Assembly (NCBI RefSeq): GCF_029227915.1
Contig: NC_079880.1
Location: 18,556,001 to 18,620,000, forward strand
From: Hydractinia symbiolongicarpus
Lineage: Eukaryota; Cnidaria; Hydrozoa; Anthoathecata; Hydractiniidae
Direction of reading: 5' to 3'
Length of the DNA: 64,000 bases
Both the position numbers and the translations under genes were made by a program. Position 1 is the stretch's first letter. Each line of letters opens with the position of its first letter. The notes below the pieces were generated by a model. That model did no database searches. It saw only the letters and a program-made list of their open reading frames with translations, and was not told where the DNA came from. Positions 21,535-33,332 of the stretch are shown piece by piece.

Positions 21535-22180
21535 ATAAAAAAGGTCCCAAAACAAATTGCACCAATTATTGCCCTATTTCTTTATTATCTAACATTGATA
21601 AAATTTTTGAGAAGCTAATACAAACGTGTATATCAGTTTCTAACTGGGCATAAAATTATCTTTATGCAACAGTTTGGTTTTAGGAACAAATACTCCAGTG
21701 CACAGACCCTTCAAAATATCAGTCAACAATTATTGGATGCATTAGATTCTGGTGATTTTGCCTGTAGTGTTTTTATTGACCTGCTGTCGACACTGTTGAT
21801 CATGAAATTCTCCTCAAAAAACTTCTCCATTACGGCATCAGAGGCAAACCACTTAATTTATTGCAATCGTATCATTCAAATCGGCAACAATTTGTATCAA
21901 TAAATTGATATAACTCAACATGTCCTTCATGGTGTCCCTCAAGGTTCTGTGCTCGGTCCTCTTCTATTCCTTATCTACATAAATGATCTGCATCATGCTA
22001 TAAAGTACTCTCTTGTCCATCACTTTGCCGATGACACTAATCAAATATGCTTCAACAATTTGTTAAAGTCACTTTCCAAGAGAATCAACATTGATCTCAA
22101 ACTCTTAACACAATTGCTCAATGCAAACAAAATTTCCTTAAATGCAAGTAAAAACGAATATACCTTGTTTAGGCACAAAC
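21535..22180 (+). pseudogene. LINE reverse transcriptase fragment (CR1/jockey type)
   Basis: Starting in NCTNYCPISLLSNIDKIFEK (frames mixed), it runs to QQFGFRNKYSSAQTLQNIS, VFIDL at motif A (damaged afterwards), then VLHGVPQGSVLGPLLFLIYI and VHHFADDTNQICF. The catalytic FADD is present. The thumb starts (KSLSKRINIDLKLL) and the match ends about 22180. At least one frameshift and two stops are present. Confidence 0.85.
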
Positions 22181-22254
22181 TTTGTATGCCACTGGTATTG
22201 CATCTTCTTGTATTATTTTTGTACTGACGGTTGGTCACAAAGATGGATTTGTAT

Positions 22255-22460
22255 GGCGCCGTAGATTAGTGGTTATAGCTCTCGTATTCTGTGCGGGAGA
22301 CCGGGGTTCGATTCCTCTTGACAGCAATTTAACATGGGCGAGTGAATGTTACCATAGCCCCGGGTTAACCCAAGCCATGTGAGGGAAATTGGGAACATGG
22401 CACACTGTGTGGGCCGTTGGATGTTGCCGGGAGTTGTCTAGTAGAGCGCGGGCTTATTAA
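22255..22460 (+). mobile_element. tRNA-derived SINE
   Basis: The head (22255-22326) looks like a tRNA. The A-box-like TAGATTAGTGGTTATAGC and B box GGTTCGATTCC are at normal spacing, but the acceptor stem does not pair. A body follows with GAATGTTACCATAGCCCCGG and GTTGCCGGGAGTTGTCTAGT, ending near TAGAGCGCGGGC. The body recurs inverted at 47223-47352, which shows that it is a dispersed family. Confidence 0.8.
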
Positions 22461-22654
22461 CTCCTTTCTCTTCTAGCGCCTTCTTCCCAACTAGCGTCTG
22501 CATGGTTTGTTACAAGGAATTGCATTTCGGGAATGTTCCAGGCGAGCTCGGGAAAGTGTGGGTAGTTTCGGGGGACAACCGCCAATTTTATTCAAGAAGT
22601 CGCCTGAACTCGCCCGTATATTTGCGAGCGTTTGCGGCTTATCGGCATCCTCTT

Positions 22655-22940
22655 CTACTAGCTCTAGCTACTAGCTCTAGAGCTACCAGCTCTAGCTACT
22701 AGCTTTAGCTACTAGCTACTAGCTACTAACTCTAGCTACTAGCTCTAGCTACTACTAGCTACTAACTCTAGCTACTAGCTCTAGCTCTAGCTACTAGCTA
22801 CTAGCTACTAACTACTAGCTCTAGCTACTAGCTACTAACTCTAGCTACTAGCTACTAGCTCTAGCTACTAGCTCTAGCTACTAGCTACTAACTACTAGCT
22901 ACTAGCTCTAGCTACTAGCTCTAGATCTAGCTAGCTAGAA
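22655..22940. repeat. CTAGCTA/CTAGCT low-complexity array
   Basis: About 285 bp made almost entirely of the hexamer/heptamer words CTAGCT, CTAGCTA and AACTCTAG in varying order. It is close to self-complementary, since AGCT and CTAG are palindromes. Confidence 0.93.
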
Positions 22941-24735
22941 CCACGTTAAACGTTGTAACGTCAATAATTAATTGTAAACTAATATTGAAATTAAAACAAT
23001 TACCCTCTGGTCTTCTTGTCTTGTCTTGTGACTACCCAAATCAGCACAGGCAGGACATGCTTTGGACGCGATTTGAAATCCGTAAAATCCGAGAATCAAA
23101 ATCGAAATTCGGTAAACACAATTCAAAACCAGGGCTGAAATACCCTGGACACCTTTTATCTGCGATTGCAAAAGACTGAAATCAAATCATTCCGCACATC
23201 TTGTGCACACTCATCCCTATCTCTTTACGTTAGAAAACTCAAAGCTTTCAATATCTAAAAATCCCTTTTTACACATTCTTTTTTTATTGCCTAAAATGAT
23301 CCACAACTTCGGTGTGTTATATTAATTATATAAGCTTTTTGCAAAAATCAGCCTTTCGCACCCGCCTGTGATTACATCAGTAGGTTTAAGTATGGTAAGG
23401 TCGCTACGAGAAATACACTCGTGATTGACTGCATATTCTTTAGCCTTTTCCACACCCAAGCAACTATAAATGGCGATGATAATAGAGTTTAAATAAAAGC
23501 AATTTGTTTTCCAACATGTGGTGCATATTCCATACTAACCTTTGAATCGATGGAGAGCGTGTGAAAAAGTTATAACCCGAATAAAGTAATAACCATGCAG
23601 GTCTTGCGAAACCTGCCGGCGAATCATTTTAGTCTGTTAGCCAGTTTGCTAGGCGATAATTGAAATCAGAAAAAGCAGGAATAGTAATGATCAATCGCAG
23701 TAGTTTTTGTTGATGTTGAGTGTTATATGTCTTTTCATGTGTTATATGTCCTTTCAAGAATGGTCTATATTACCACGCCATTAGTTCATATACTTCTCCA
23801 CGTGATCTCTTGTATGCTTAAGGTGATTCAGACAAAGGAGAACATCTTTTGTCAGTAAAACCGTTTAAGAATTGTTTCAGCTTAAAAGGTTAAAGCTGTA
23901 AACTTTAGATTTGAAGTTTTAAATGAATGGCATGTAATCCTTTTCAATAAAAAATATTTTAATATTTAAACATACAAGAAAAATTTAATTACCGTCATTA
24001 GCCTTTTAGTAAAACAAATCTTTTTAATCAAAACCAGGAAATAGCTTTTATACACAGCCTTTAAAAGGGTTAATACCCTGTAATAGCGCTTATAAAAATT
24101 TCCTCAGAGAGAATGAATGCTAAAGAATGACAAAACTTGAATATACAGTAGAACAACTGCGCGATGATGATAAGACGCGAGGAATATCTTAAAAGTACAG
24201 CATTTGTGTGGACATTGCAGGATACACATTTTTTTGAAGTTATATGTTATGTTGTTGTGTAGCTGCGGTAACACAAAAGTTAATTTTCTCGATCTTTAAA
24301 AGTAACTAACTTTACCAGTTGGTTGCTTTTACAGTTATTTTCTTTGATACTACATGCTTACATAGCCTCTTTCGTTCTGGGTTTGTGACAACGAAGCACG
24401 TAGAACAGATCTTGTTTACATTCCTGTATCAGAAGGCGTTTCCTTCATAATCATTATTTGTGCGTTTCTTTTATATTCATTAGTGGTGCGTTTCTTTCAT
24501 ATTTATTAGGGGTGCGTTTCTTTCATATCTAATTGTGGTCAGGTATTTACGCTGCATGTATTTTAGACATGAATCAGAAATTTTTTTATGTGATTGCACA
24601 AAACTGTGACATGAAATTATAGGCTACAAACTGTAAGAAATGGGGTGTCAAAATCGTTTTTGACGAATTAACTATCTAGTAGAATGCGGACTTAACAATT
24701 ACAGTTTAAAGTCGACGTGGTAAAAGCAACGCGAC
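22941..24735. other. Non-coding stretch, no gene recognised
   Basis: The only clear structure is a three-copy, 26-bp tandem repeat at about 24461-24538 built on TGCGTTTCTTTCATAT, and a short repeat of GTTATATGTC near 23725. The word GACGTGGTAAAAGCAACG is doubled at 24713-24750, at the left edge of the next LINE. Confidence 0.4.
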
Positions 24736-26140
24736 GTGGTAAAAGCAACGGATGCAAATGACGCATATGATAGCTTTCTGAAAATTTTTTTGGAAAGTTA
24801 TGATGCGGCATTTCCAGAAGAAATTAAGTTTATTAAGACCAAAACATTCTTTAATCCCTGGATGACTAGGGGCCTCCAAAAATCTTCCCGAAGAAAACAA
24901 AAACTATATGAAAAGTATTTAAGAAAGAAAACCTACAGGAATGTATAAAAAACTGTATAAAAATTATAAAAACCTTTTTTAATTGATAAAAAAGCGTGCT
25001 AAGAATTTTTACTTCAATGAACAAATTAATAAATACAAACATAATGCAAGAAAAACATGGAATATCATCAAGAAAGTGATTGGTAAAATGAAAATTAGAA
25101 GTAATAATTTTCCTTCAAAACTTGTAAACGACGAAAATGAAATTGAGGAACCATCTTTGATGGCTGAAGAATTTAACAATTTTTTCACTAAAGTGGGGCC
25201 GACCCTGGCGTCGAAAATAGGTCACAGTGCAGAATCCTTTAGATTGTATTTGTTATATTACGATAATGAAATAGAGAAAAAAAAGCTAAGTGAGGAGGAA
25301 CTAGAAGCAGCATTTCATTCTTTGCAAATCAACAAAAGTCCTGGCTTTGATCAAATCAGCAGCAATGTCTTAAAGAACTGTTTCAATGAACTAAAATCTC
25401 CACTACTGCATATATTTAATTCATCTCTAATTACAGGCATTGTTCCTAAAAAGTTAAAAATAGCTAGAGTTGTCCCAGTCTTTAAAGCAGGAAAAGTTTG
25501 TAAAGTATCTAACTACAGACCAATTTCAATACTCCCTTGCTTCTCGAAGATTTTAGAGAGAATCATGTACAACAGAGTTTATTCTTTCTTGAACAATAAC
25601 GATATTTTGTATAATAAGCAATTTGGATTTCAAGCAGGTCATTCAACTGATCACGCAATCATTCAGTTGAGTCAGGAAATATTTCAAGCCTTTGATGAGA
25701 ATAAATTTACAATTGGGGTCTTTATTGATCTCAGTAAGGCATTCGATACAGTCAACCATGAGATTCTATTAGAAAAACTAAAATATTATGGCATAAGAAT
25801 TACATATCTCGCATGGTTCAATAACTACCTCTTCGAAAAAAAACAATATATTTCTTATGACGAAGGACATACTAACTACAGGATTATAACATGTGGAGTA
25901 CCTCAAGGGTCAATTTTAGGGCCACTGTTGTTTCTTATTTATATCAATGATATATTTAGAGCATCTAGTGTCTTAAATTTAATTTTATTTGCTGATGATA
26001 CATATTTATTCTTCACTCATAAAGATATAAACGTACTTTTTGAAACTACTAACAAGCAGCAGGAACTTTCCCTTAATCACGTGATCAGGCCTAGCGTTAA
26101 TGCCAGGATTACTCACCGCAAGAGTTTGATGCAAATCTAA
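24736..26140 (+). pseudogene. LINE ORF2 fragment with near-intact reverse transcriptase
   Basis: 5'-truncated, starting in the linker after the endonuclease (FFNPWMTRGLQKSSRRKQKL). After a frame change near 24950 a 385-codon frame carries the RT: LQINKSPGFDQISSNVLK, VVPVFKAGKVCKVSNYRPIS, QFGFQAGHSTDHAIIQLSQ, VFIDLSKAFDTVNHEILLEK (motif A), CGVPQGSILGPLLFLIYIND and LILFADDTYLFF (catalytic FADD). It stops abruptly after the palm; the thumb and C-terminus are missing and the last 20 residues (RPSVNARITH...) are foreign. The set of motifs is CR1/jockey type. Confidence 0.9.
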
Positions 26141-28899
26141 GTGTTGCCGTTGACATCACTTCGCTAAAAATTTGTATGTGTCCTGTAATAATACAGAGGT
26201 GCCAATTTTTGTACACAATAGTAATGCACATCATAGAGCGCTTATTCATTTGGATGATTTGGCTAATTTCCGAAGATTAGATGGAAATTAGGAACACGAC
26301 ATTTTATCATCGGACAAATTTTGTAATTTTTTTCCTTGTCCAATTTGCAGAATATCATTGACTAAGAAAAAGAACTGCTTCATTTGTTAACTTTTTGTTA
26401 ATGAGAAAAATATCTCTTTGTTTGATACTACTTGCTACGTAGTAGATTTTAAGTTAACCTTGCCCATACCGTCTGTAAGCGAGGTTGGTTTTTAGCTTTC
26501 TAATGAATATAATGTCTGCTCATTGCGTTATTTTGAGGTGGTATAACAAAAAAAACGGAACTTGAGTGGCAATTAGCCACTCTTGTAGTTAATTATAAAC
26601 TCATGTTTGTGCTTCAGTTCAGCTATTTATAATAACTAGGGGTCATCTAAAACAGGACAAAAGTGATGAACACAAACCATAACAATTATGTGTCAAGGAC
26701 CTTCACGAAAATGAGTATCTTTATGAAGGTTGACATTGACACGTTGGAGTCATAATGTTTAACGACTCTTTCACTGATTTTACCTTCATTAAGTCGTGGA
26801 ACCTCATCGGGGGATGATAACTGTGTTTAGGCTAGTCTGAACAAATTAAAAAGCGAGGAAAATTTTAGTGACGAGTGTGTCGGTCCCCTTCCACTAGACT
26901 AAAATTTAATCTTAGACATATAAAAAAGGTTCCTCGTTATTATTGTTAATATGAAAAATTATCGATTGACTTTAAGTAGGAACAAATTTGGAAACTTTAA
27001 ATAAAAATAGGCTGATCAAACTAAGTCATTATTCTTGGTTTTATTCCCAATAAGGCAATGCATTCAAATGAATAAAATTTTAAAAACGTAAATCATCCTT
27101 TAGATACCCAATTCTGAACGTTGGTCAACTGCTCTTTATTTTCCCGCCACGTTTATATATAACTTTACCAACGATTCAAAAAAGTACTGGAGACTAGCTA
27201 ACTAAATTACATAAAAGTCATCTAAAAAAATAATAATTAAAAAAATAAACTTGCTTTAGTATGGACTTGCTTAAAATGTCTTTTGATAGAAGCATTATTG
27301 TGAGAAACTGAAGCTCGTCGTTAAAACTTGACAAAGGTCCTAAGAAAGGCTGAGAATTTTAACGCTTGCAAATACATTTTTTTCGAAAGTTACTCAGACT
27401 TTTGACGAAAACTCTGTGTTCCTTCTAACCAAATGTGTGTTGTTATCTATTACATATTTACGAAACATAGCAACATCCGTCTGCTTGTTTCGTTTGAACA
27501 TTTTTAAGTAATGATGAAGTAGTGACATAATGGAATGAATCTTCTTTAGAGAAAACTGTAATTCAATTCTTTCCCAAATAGTCTGATGGCAGGTATAATC
27601 TAGAAACCATCATTATACATCACCATTACCTAAAAGCAATGATTCTTCACCACCTTAAAATCTCATTCGCTTGCAACACACCGGAAAAAACAAGCATTTT
27701 TCGCGGGAATAAGCGCATTGGAAGGCCGATCTATGTTAAACGTTTTGCAAGAAGTGATGCAATATATCCAAAAAGCTTGCTCTTTCAAGCTCTATGAAAA
27801 AGCATCGTGCTCAGTAAATAATAGATCGTTGCAGTAACGAGGTTTTATAAACCACGTCGTTAATATTTGAACAGATGTGCACTAGCCATATGTTAATTAA
27901 TAACCATCGTTTCCTTTCGCTGATTTACCTTGTTTGAATTAAATTAGGCGTGACCACAGACATGCGAGTCATGTTTTATATGTCGCACTGAGATAAAACC
28001 CATATTGCAAACTGTAGTTGACTGATTTTGTTTACTTCAGCTTGTCAAAGGTGAGCGTACTGTTAACACTATTTGGAGATGTCTCATGTTTTATGTCTCA
28101 TGTCTGATAAAATATTGTGCTATAAACTTGACCACGGCCTCAATTTGTGTAAGCCGTTGCAGTCGAAAAACGTATTCCGTTTTACAGACCCTTTGATTAA
28201 AATTTTTCTGATAAGAAGCGCGATTTCTTCGGCGTTTGCAAAAAAGTAAGGAAAATCGCTTTTTTGTAAGGTAAAAAAACTGCTTTAAACATAAAACATC
28301 CCTGACATATTTGAATGTCTTGGTCCATGTACAAAAACGAAGATTATAAACGAACTGGATTTGACCATCATATAAACAAAGCGTACTTTTACTTTGATGA
28401 CGACGAGATGACGGACGTCAATATACCGTCGGTTAATTAAACATCTATTATTCCTAATTAATGAGAGTCTCTTTTGTCAACAATAGATGCGACGAAAACA
28501 GAAATTGCAACTTTGTTTCAACCTCATTGGAGTAGTTTATGACTTCCTTAGCAGAGTGGTTACATGAAAGATTTTTTTCAAGTTTCGTTAATAAAAAGAA
28601 ATCCTTTATAAGTTGGTGTTAAGTTGAGTTTACAAAGATTTTTTATTGTGTGATAAATTGTTCTCAATGGTCTGTACTCATTCGTGGTAGCTTCAAAGAA
28701 AAGTTAGAAAATATTGAAAATAAACATTAGAAAAGTTAATGAATGGTCGGAACAAATCGAACACGATCGAAATCGTAAAGGATTAAAGAATAATCCTAAG
28801 GGCAATTATCATAGAGCTTAACTTGAATGAGTTCAATCTGGGTGCATAAACAGTGAATACAAGCGGGTATATTTTACTAAGTTCAAGTTTATAAAAGCA
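26141..28899. other. Intergenic region upstream of the GPCR
   Basis: No gene or repeat recognised. It should hold the promoter and any 5' non-coding exon of the receptor at 28900. An in-frame stop lies 24 codons before that start. Confidence 0.4.
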
Positions 28900-30063
28900 A
28901 TGACTTTCTTTGTGTACAAGTATGAATATTGTGTACCGATATTGGGAGGTTTGATTATGCTCGCAAACATGTCACAAATTTTGTTGGTTTTTCTAAAAAA
29001 GAAGGACAAACTCATGGACACAACAACGGCGTTCATCTTAAATTTATCTATTTGCGATTTAACGACAGGATTTTTACTCATCCTCTTGCGAGTGTTGTAT
29101 ATTTTTCATTGCGAAAACAGAAAAGATAGTGGAAATTTATTTTGGGAATATATCGTAATAATCGAAAATTTTCTGTTACGCACTTCGTTAATAATTACGA
29201 CGTTGACACTAATAGCGTTAACTGTTCTAAAATTAATCGCTTTGACGAAACCATATTATCGGACAATTTATCGACAAGTGATTGTGAGAATGTTAGTGTT
29301 AATATGGATTTTGTCCATTTTATTTGTTGCGACAGTTTACGGCATGTTTCGTTACTATTTACGAATGGACAAATTCGATTGTTTTGAATTGTACGAGAAA
29401 ATAATTTTTCCATCTTTTATCGTACCATCTTGTTTCCTTTTCGCATTTCTGTTTATTAAAATATCCATAACTTTACGGCGACATGAAGAGTCGATGCTAT
29501 ATTACATGCGGACAATAAGCTCGCAAACAAGTAGCTGTTATTCTAGTAACACGTTACATTTTCAAAACGACCATACTACAGACGAAAATGACGGGCAAGC
29601 GTACACAATTAAACAAATTTCTTCCACAAAGAGAAACAATCGTTTGAGGCAAAAACAGGTTTATGAGAACTCTGTTCCCATCACCATGGCTACTGGCAAC
29701 AAAACAAGCAAAGAAAATTGCCGCTTAAAAGTCAATTTAATATTTGACGTGAAAGATTTAAAGTTGATTCAACATTACGCCATGCTGTTTTTATTCCTCT
29801 GGCTTCCGGTTACTGTTGTTGTAATCTTAAGCGTGGTAAACAACAAAGAGGTTATGATTGCCAACTTGGACGCCATACAATACTCCTACGGTATAGCATT
29901 GCTCAAATGCGTGCTATTTCCAATTGTTTACATAATCACCAAGCAGAGTTATACAAGAGAAAAGTGCTGTCTGTGCTGGCACCGTAAACAAGAAATTCAC
30001 GAAGAATTTATGTTCACAAATACGGCAACCGGAACTATTAATTCGATCACTACTGTCATTTAG
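28900..30063 (+). CDS. Divergent rhodopsin-class G protein-coupled receptor
   Basis: A single-exon, uninterrupted 387-residue frame. Seven hydrophobic segments are visible at about 11-32, 43-66, 84-112, 130-149, 167-191, 290-311 and 325-348, with a long loop 3 (192-288) and a Cys-rich start of the tail (CCLC, 356-359) suitable for palmitoylation. Class A marks present: LNLSICD in TM2, a Trp in TM4 (LIWILS), LWLP in TM6 for CWxP, and FPIVY in TM7 for NPxxY. DRY is replaced by LKL before IALTKP (110-112). The usual Cys at the top of TM3 is absent; Cys71 and Cys161 could form the bridge. The outer N-terminus is only about 10 residues. The ATG is the first Met after an in-frame stop. The ligand is unknown. 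Confidence 0.85.
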   Translation: MTFFVYKYEYCVPILGGLIMLANMSQILLVFLKKKDKLMDTTTAFILNLSICDLTTGFLLILLRVLYIFHCENRKDSGNLFWEYIVIIENFLLRTSLIITTLTLIALTVLKLIALTKPYYRTIYRQVIVRMLVLIWILSILFVATVYGMFRYYLRMDKFDCFELYEKIIFPSFIVPSCFLFAFLFIKISITLRRHEESMLYYMRTISSQTSSCYSSNTLHFQNDHTTDENDGQAYTIKQISSTKRNNRLRQKQVYENSVPITMATGNKTSKENCRLKVNLIFDVKDLKLIQHYAMLFLFLWLPVTVVVILSVVNNKEVMIANLDAIQYSYGIALLKCVLFPIVYIITKQSYTREKCCLCWHRKQEIHEEFMFTNTATGTINSITTVI

Positions 30064-32178
30064 ACTGGATAATTACAACTACATCAATCAAAACTGTACC
30101 AGGCTACGTAAGATTAAGAAATACTGCCCCTGGAATGCTAATTATAGCCCTAAATGTGTTCGACTATGGCGCGGTTTGGGCTCGATTATCGCGCTGTCGT
30201 TATGTCTTGATAACTACAATTACTGTTATAACTACGACAGTGAGCTTGACAAGCCAAAAAGGTATACTGACATGCAAACGTTTAAGATTATATGTGCTAC
30301 ATTCATTAAATGTGTTTAGGATGAGTCACCAATCCAATCTTTGGAAAAATAATTCTGATAGTTTTTGTTTACATTTTTTTTGTTGCTGACAACAACAAAA
30401 AGAATTTTGCAAGCAGTGACGTAAGACGTTTTTTTATCAACCTGGTCTCCCAGAATGCCATATTAGCTATGTTGAAGATCTTGTAGTAAAAGAAATATGT
30501 TCACCGTTATTAAATCCTGCAGATTCTAGAAGTGTACAACTTGCATTATTTTTTTACTTTCTGCAAATTATACTATCTGATCAGAAGCGACCTCTTTTTC
30601 AGTTCAAAACCTGAAACTGCAAACGAGGTTCTTTCTATAATTGATTCGTGTTGATATGTAAATTTATACTATTTATAAGAAGAAAATTCTTTAAGTTATC
30701 AAGAATTGTGTTGTTTTGATTCCCAAACAAAAGAATGATCCAACGTGACTTGGTAATCATTGATTCTTGGTTTTATTTCAAATTATAATATTTCGGGTTG
30801 TTATCTCAAACAAAAACCATGTGGGCGATATTATGTCCTGTAGACATCTCAATGACGGTAAAACTTCATACTATATCGAAAGTATGTCAAAAACGCTACC
30901 TCATCGTAAGTTAAGCTGAGCAAAACATTAATTATTTTAATTATTGCGAATCATTATTTAAAAACAATAATGACGGTTATGAGACGCTATTTTTTCTATC
31001 TCATGTTTACAATCTGACTCACCACACCCTGTCAATTTTTGAATTAAAACAATTTCAAATCATTGCTTTGCTTGATGTCAACTATGATGGGAATTATGTT
31101 GGATGTTATGAGGCAAAATCTATTGCTGAATGTTAAAACGAACGTCTATGGCCGTCTTTAAATCAAAGGCAGAACTTGATTACGAGTTGCTGTGAAATAA
31201 TTTGAAATATAAACTTAAAAACAAAGCCTTTCCGTCGTTGCTATCGCTTTCTCAGTTTTATTATAATTCACACCGTAACTAAAAAATGACATTCGCATCA
31301 CTACAACGTGTCTTGTTGACACGTAGCAACGCGTTTTGTTGACACGTAGCAACGGAATTTGTTAACATGGTTATTACACACCAAGTATGCAAAAAAATAA
31401 TTGATGGATGTATAAATATGAAAAACATGTCATGGATTGCTATAACTGATATGCATCCTGTCGACGACTATGCACCCCCAGATAATAAAATAACAATTAT
31501 AACGCATTTCACCAAATATTTCATGATAATGCACATTGTTTTATTTGCAACCAGGAAGGAGCATTGGAAGTAATATCTGTTTCCTGTCGGAGCATGTTGT
31601 AAATTGAAATCTGAACCTGGTGACGAGTGTGCTTAACTTTCAAAAATAAAGTTTATGTCTCAACATGGTTTTATGAAAAGAACTTTGTACACAGAACTAA
31701 CAGCTGTGGTCAAACCTATCTTATTCTAAAGTATTTTGCGATACAAAGAAAAAAAAACTACGTAGCCTGTGACCAAGATGGCGATCCGCGCATTTTTTGT
31801 GGGGTAACTCTAAAACAGGATGACATTAACGCAAAAAATCAAATAAGAAAACATTTTAATGAAAATTTTATTAACGGGAAATGATGGCTGCGAAATTGAA
31901 GGTTAAGGAAACGCTCTCCCTCTAGTAAACAAAAATCAAAAGCACATCAGTTTGGCTGTCAGAGAGTTTAGGTAAACATTTTAAAAAAGAAGTTTTGAGT
32001 TATATTTCTCCAGTCATACTCGGTGTTGGCGGCATGAAGAAGTTACACATACGAAGGCTCCTCTTAAGAAAATAAATAAATAAATAGATAAATAATTAGG
32101 GGAGTGTTTACATGAGAGGTGGGAAGGGATGTTTGACAGATTTTTTCTCGCTTTAAATAGAATAAAGTTCTCTTTAAA
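30064..32178. other. 3' flank of the GPCR; no gene recognised
   Basis: Two short plus-strand frames (31367-31573 and 31627-31884) have no known relatives and I do not call them genes. At 31307-31355 the block GTTGACACGTAGCAACG is repeated in tandem. An AAAT-type microsatellite lies at 32070-32095. Confidence 0.4.
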
Positions 32179-32182
32179 TTAA

Positions 32183-33126
32183 GAGGTTCCCCTAGAAAAA
32201 AATTATATCACAGACGATTGTGTTTGCTGACAATACTTTGATGAGGATATCATAGTATGTGACGGTACGACAAAATTAAGTCAAAAATTTCATTAATTGG
32301 TTGCCATGGTTACCCGTTGCTAGGAGAAGTATAGGCAAAATATGACATTTTGCTGCTCGACGCCCAACCAATTAACCTAATAACATGCGTTATTTCGAGT
32401 GCCTTTTTGACCGCTTTTGTTCCTCAAGGGTCACGTGTATGGATTAAGTGAAGCGCATTTTTGCAAGGCTGACTCGTCTTCCAGAGAACTGATGCGGTAG
32501 TTTTTTTTTACGACTGAAAAGCTAAAACAGGGCGGAACAGGCAATATCTCGACAAAATAACTGAAGGACAAAACTTTGATTTGAAAATCGGCTTCATTTA
32601 AACGCTAGGTGGTACTAATGCCTGCATCCACAGAAGAAATTGTAAGGCGTATGTACTTCGATCTTGAGAATTCTTGGCTTGTGGATCGACAAAAGGTTAC
32701 AACAGCACTATTTCCACCTAAAAAGCACCAAATACCTAGGACCTTAAGTCTTAAGTCTAATTGATGACGAGTTCACTTCGCAGGGTGCATCGTTACGACA
32801 GCTTTCTGACTCCATATAGAACACCACATTTAATATTCAGAACTGTCATATATTGTCTTAGGAGGCCCTAAAGTATCACCTAGCTATTGCAAGGAATTAA
32901 ACATCGACGGAGGGGCAAGAAAGCTGTCCAAAAATGTAAAAATAAATACTATGGGCGTTGCTATGCATTTATATTTGCGGTTGGTTGGAAAAAGTTGCAG
33001 AATGCGCAATAAAAACCTAAATTTGTCAAAAGTACTACTTGCCACGGTATTCTAAGATAAATTTGCTGTCAAAAAACAGCTAAAAGACAATTCTTAAATT
33101 TAGAAATTTTTTCTAGGGGAACCACC
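32183..33126. mobile_element. TTAA-flanked non-autonomous DNA element
   Basis: TTAA at 32179-32182 and 33127-33130 flank a 944-bp block with inverted ends: GAGGTTCCCCTAGAAAAAA on the left, and a right end whose complement is GGTGGTTCCCCTAGAAAAAA. TTAA duplication is typical of piggyBac and Kolobok elements. The right-end sequence, TATTCTAAGATAAA then TAAAAGACAATTCTTAA, recurs within each 3.1-kb unit at 47-56 kb. No coding content. Confidence 0.7.
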
Positions 33127-33146
33127 TTAAAATATGCTGAAGTTAC

Positions 33147-33332
33147 CTCTTTCGTTCCAGGACGGTGTGTTTATATAGAAAAAACGTCCCATCTCTTTCG
33201 TTTCAGGATGGTGTGTTTATATAGAAAAAGCGTCCCATCTCTTTCGTTCCAGGACGGTGTGATTATATAGAAAAAAATGTCCCATCTTTTACGTTCCAGG
33301 ACGGCGTGTTTACATAGAAAAAACGTCCCATC
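33147..33332. repeat. 46-bp minisatellite, four units
   Basis: CTCTTTCGTTCCAGGACGG-type units start at 33147, 33193, 33239 and 33286, each followed by TGTGTTTATATAGAAAAAACG or a variant. The array begins 20 bp outside the TTAA element. Confidence 0.9.

Noticed and set aside
22255-22326. Possible tRNA gene
   Set aside because: A- and B-box-like words are present, but the acceptor stem does not pair and a SINE body shared with 47223-47352 follows.
31367-31884. Two small plus-strand frames as genes
   Set aside because: No recognisable domain, no splice or promoter support, and lengths expected by chance in AT-rich DNA.
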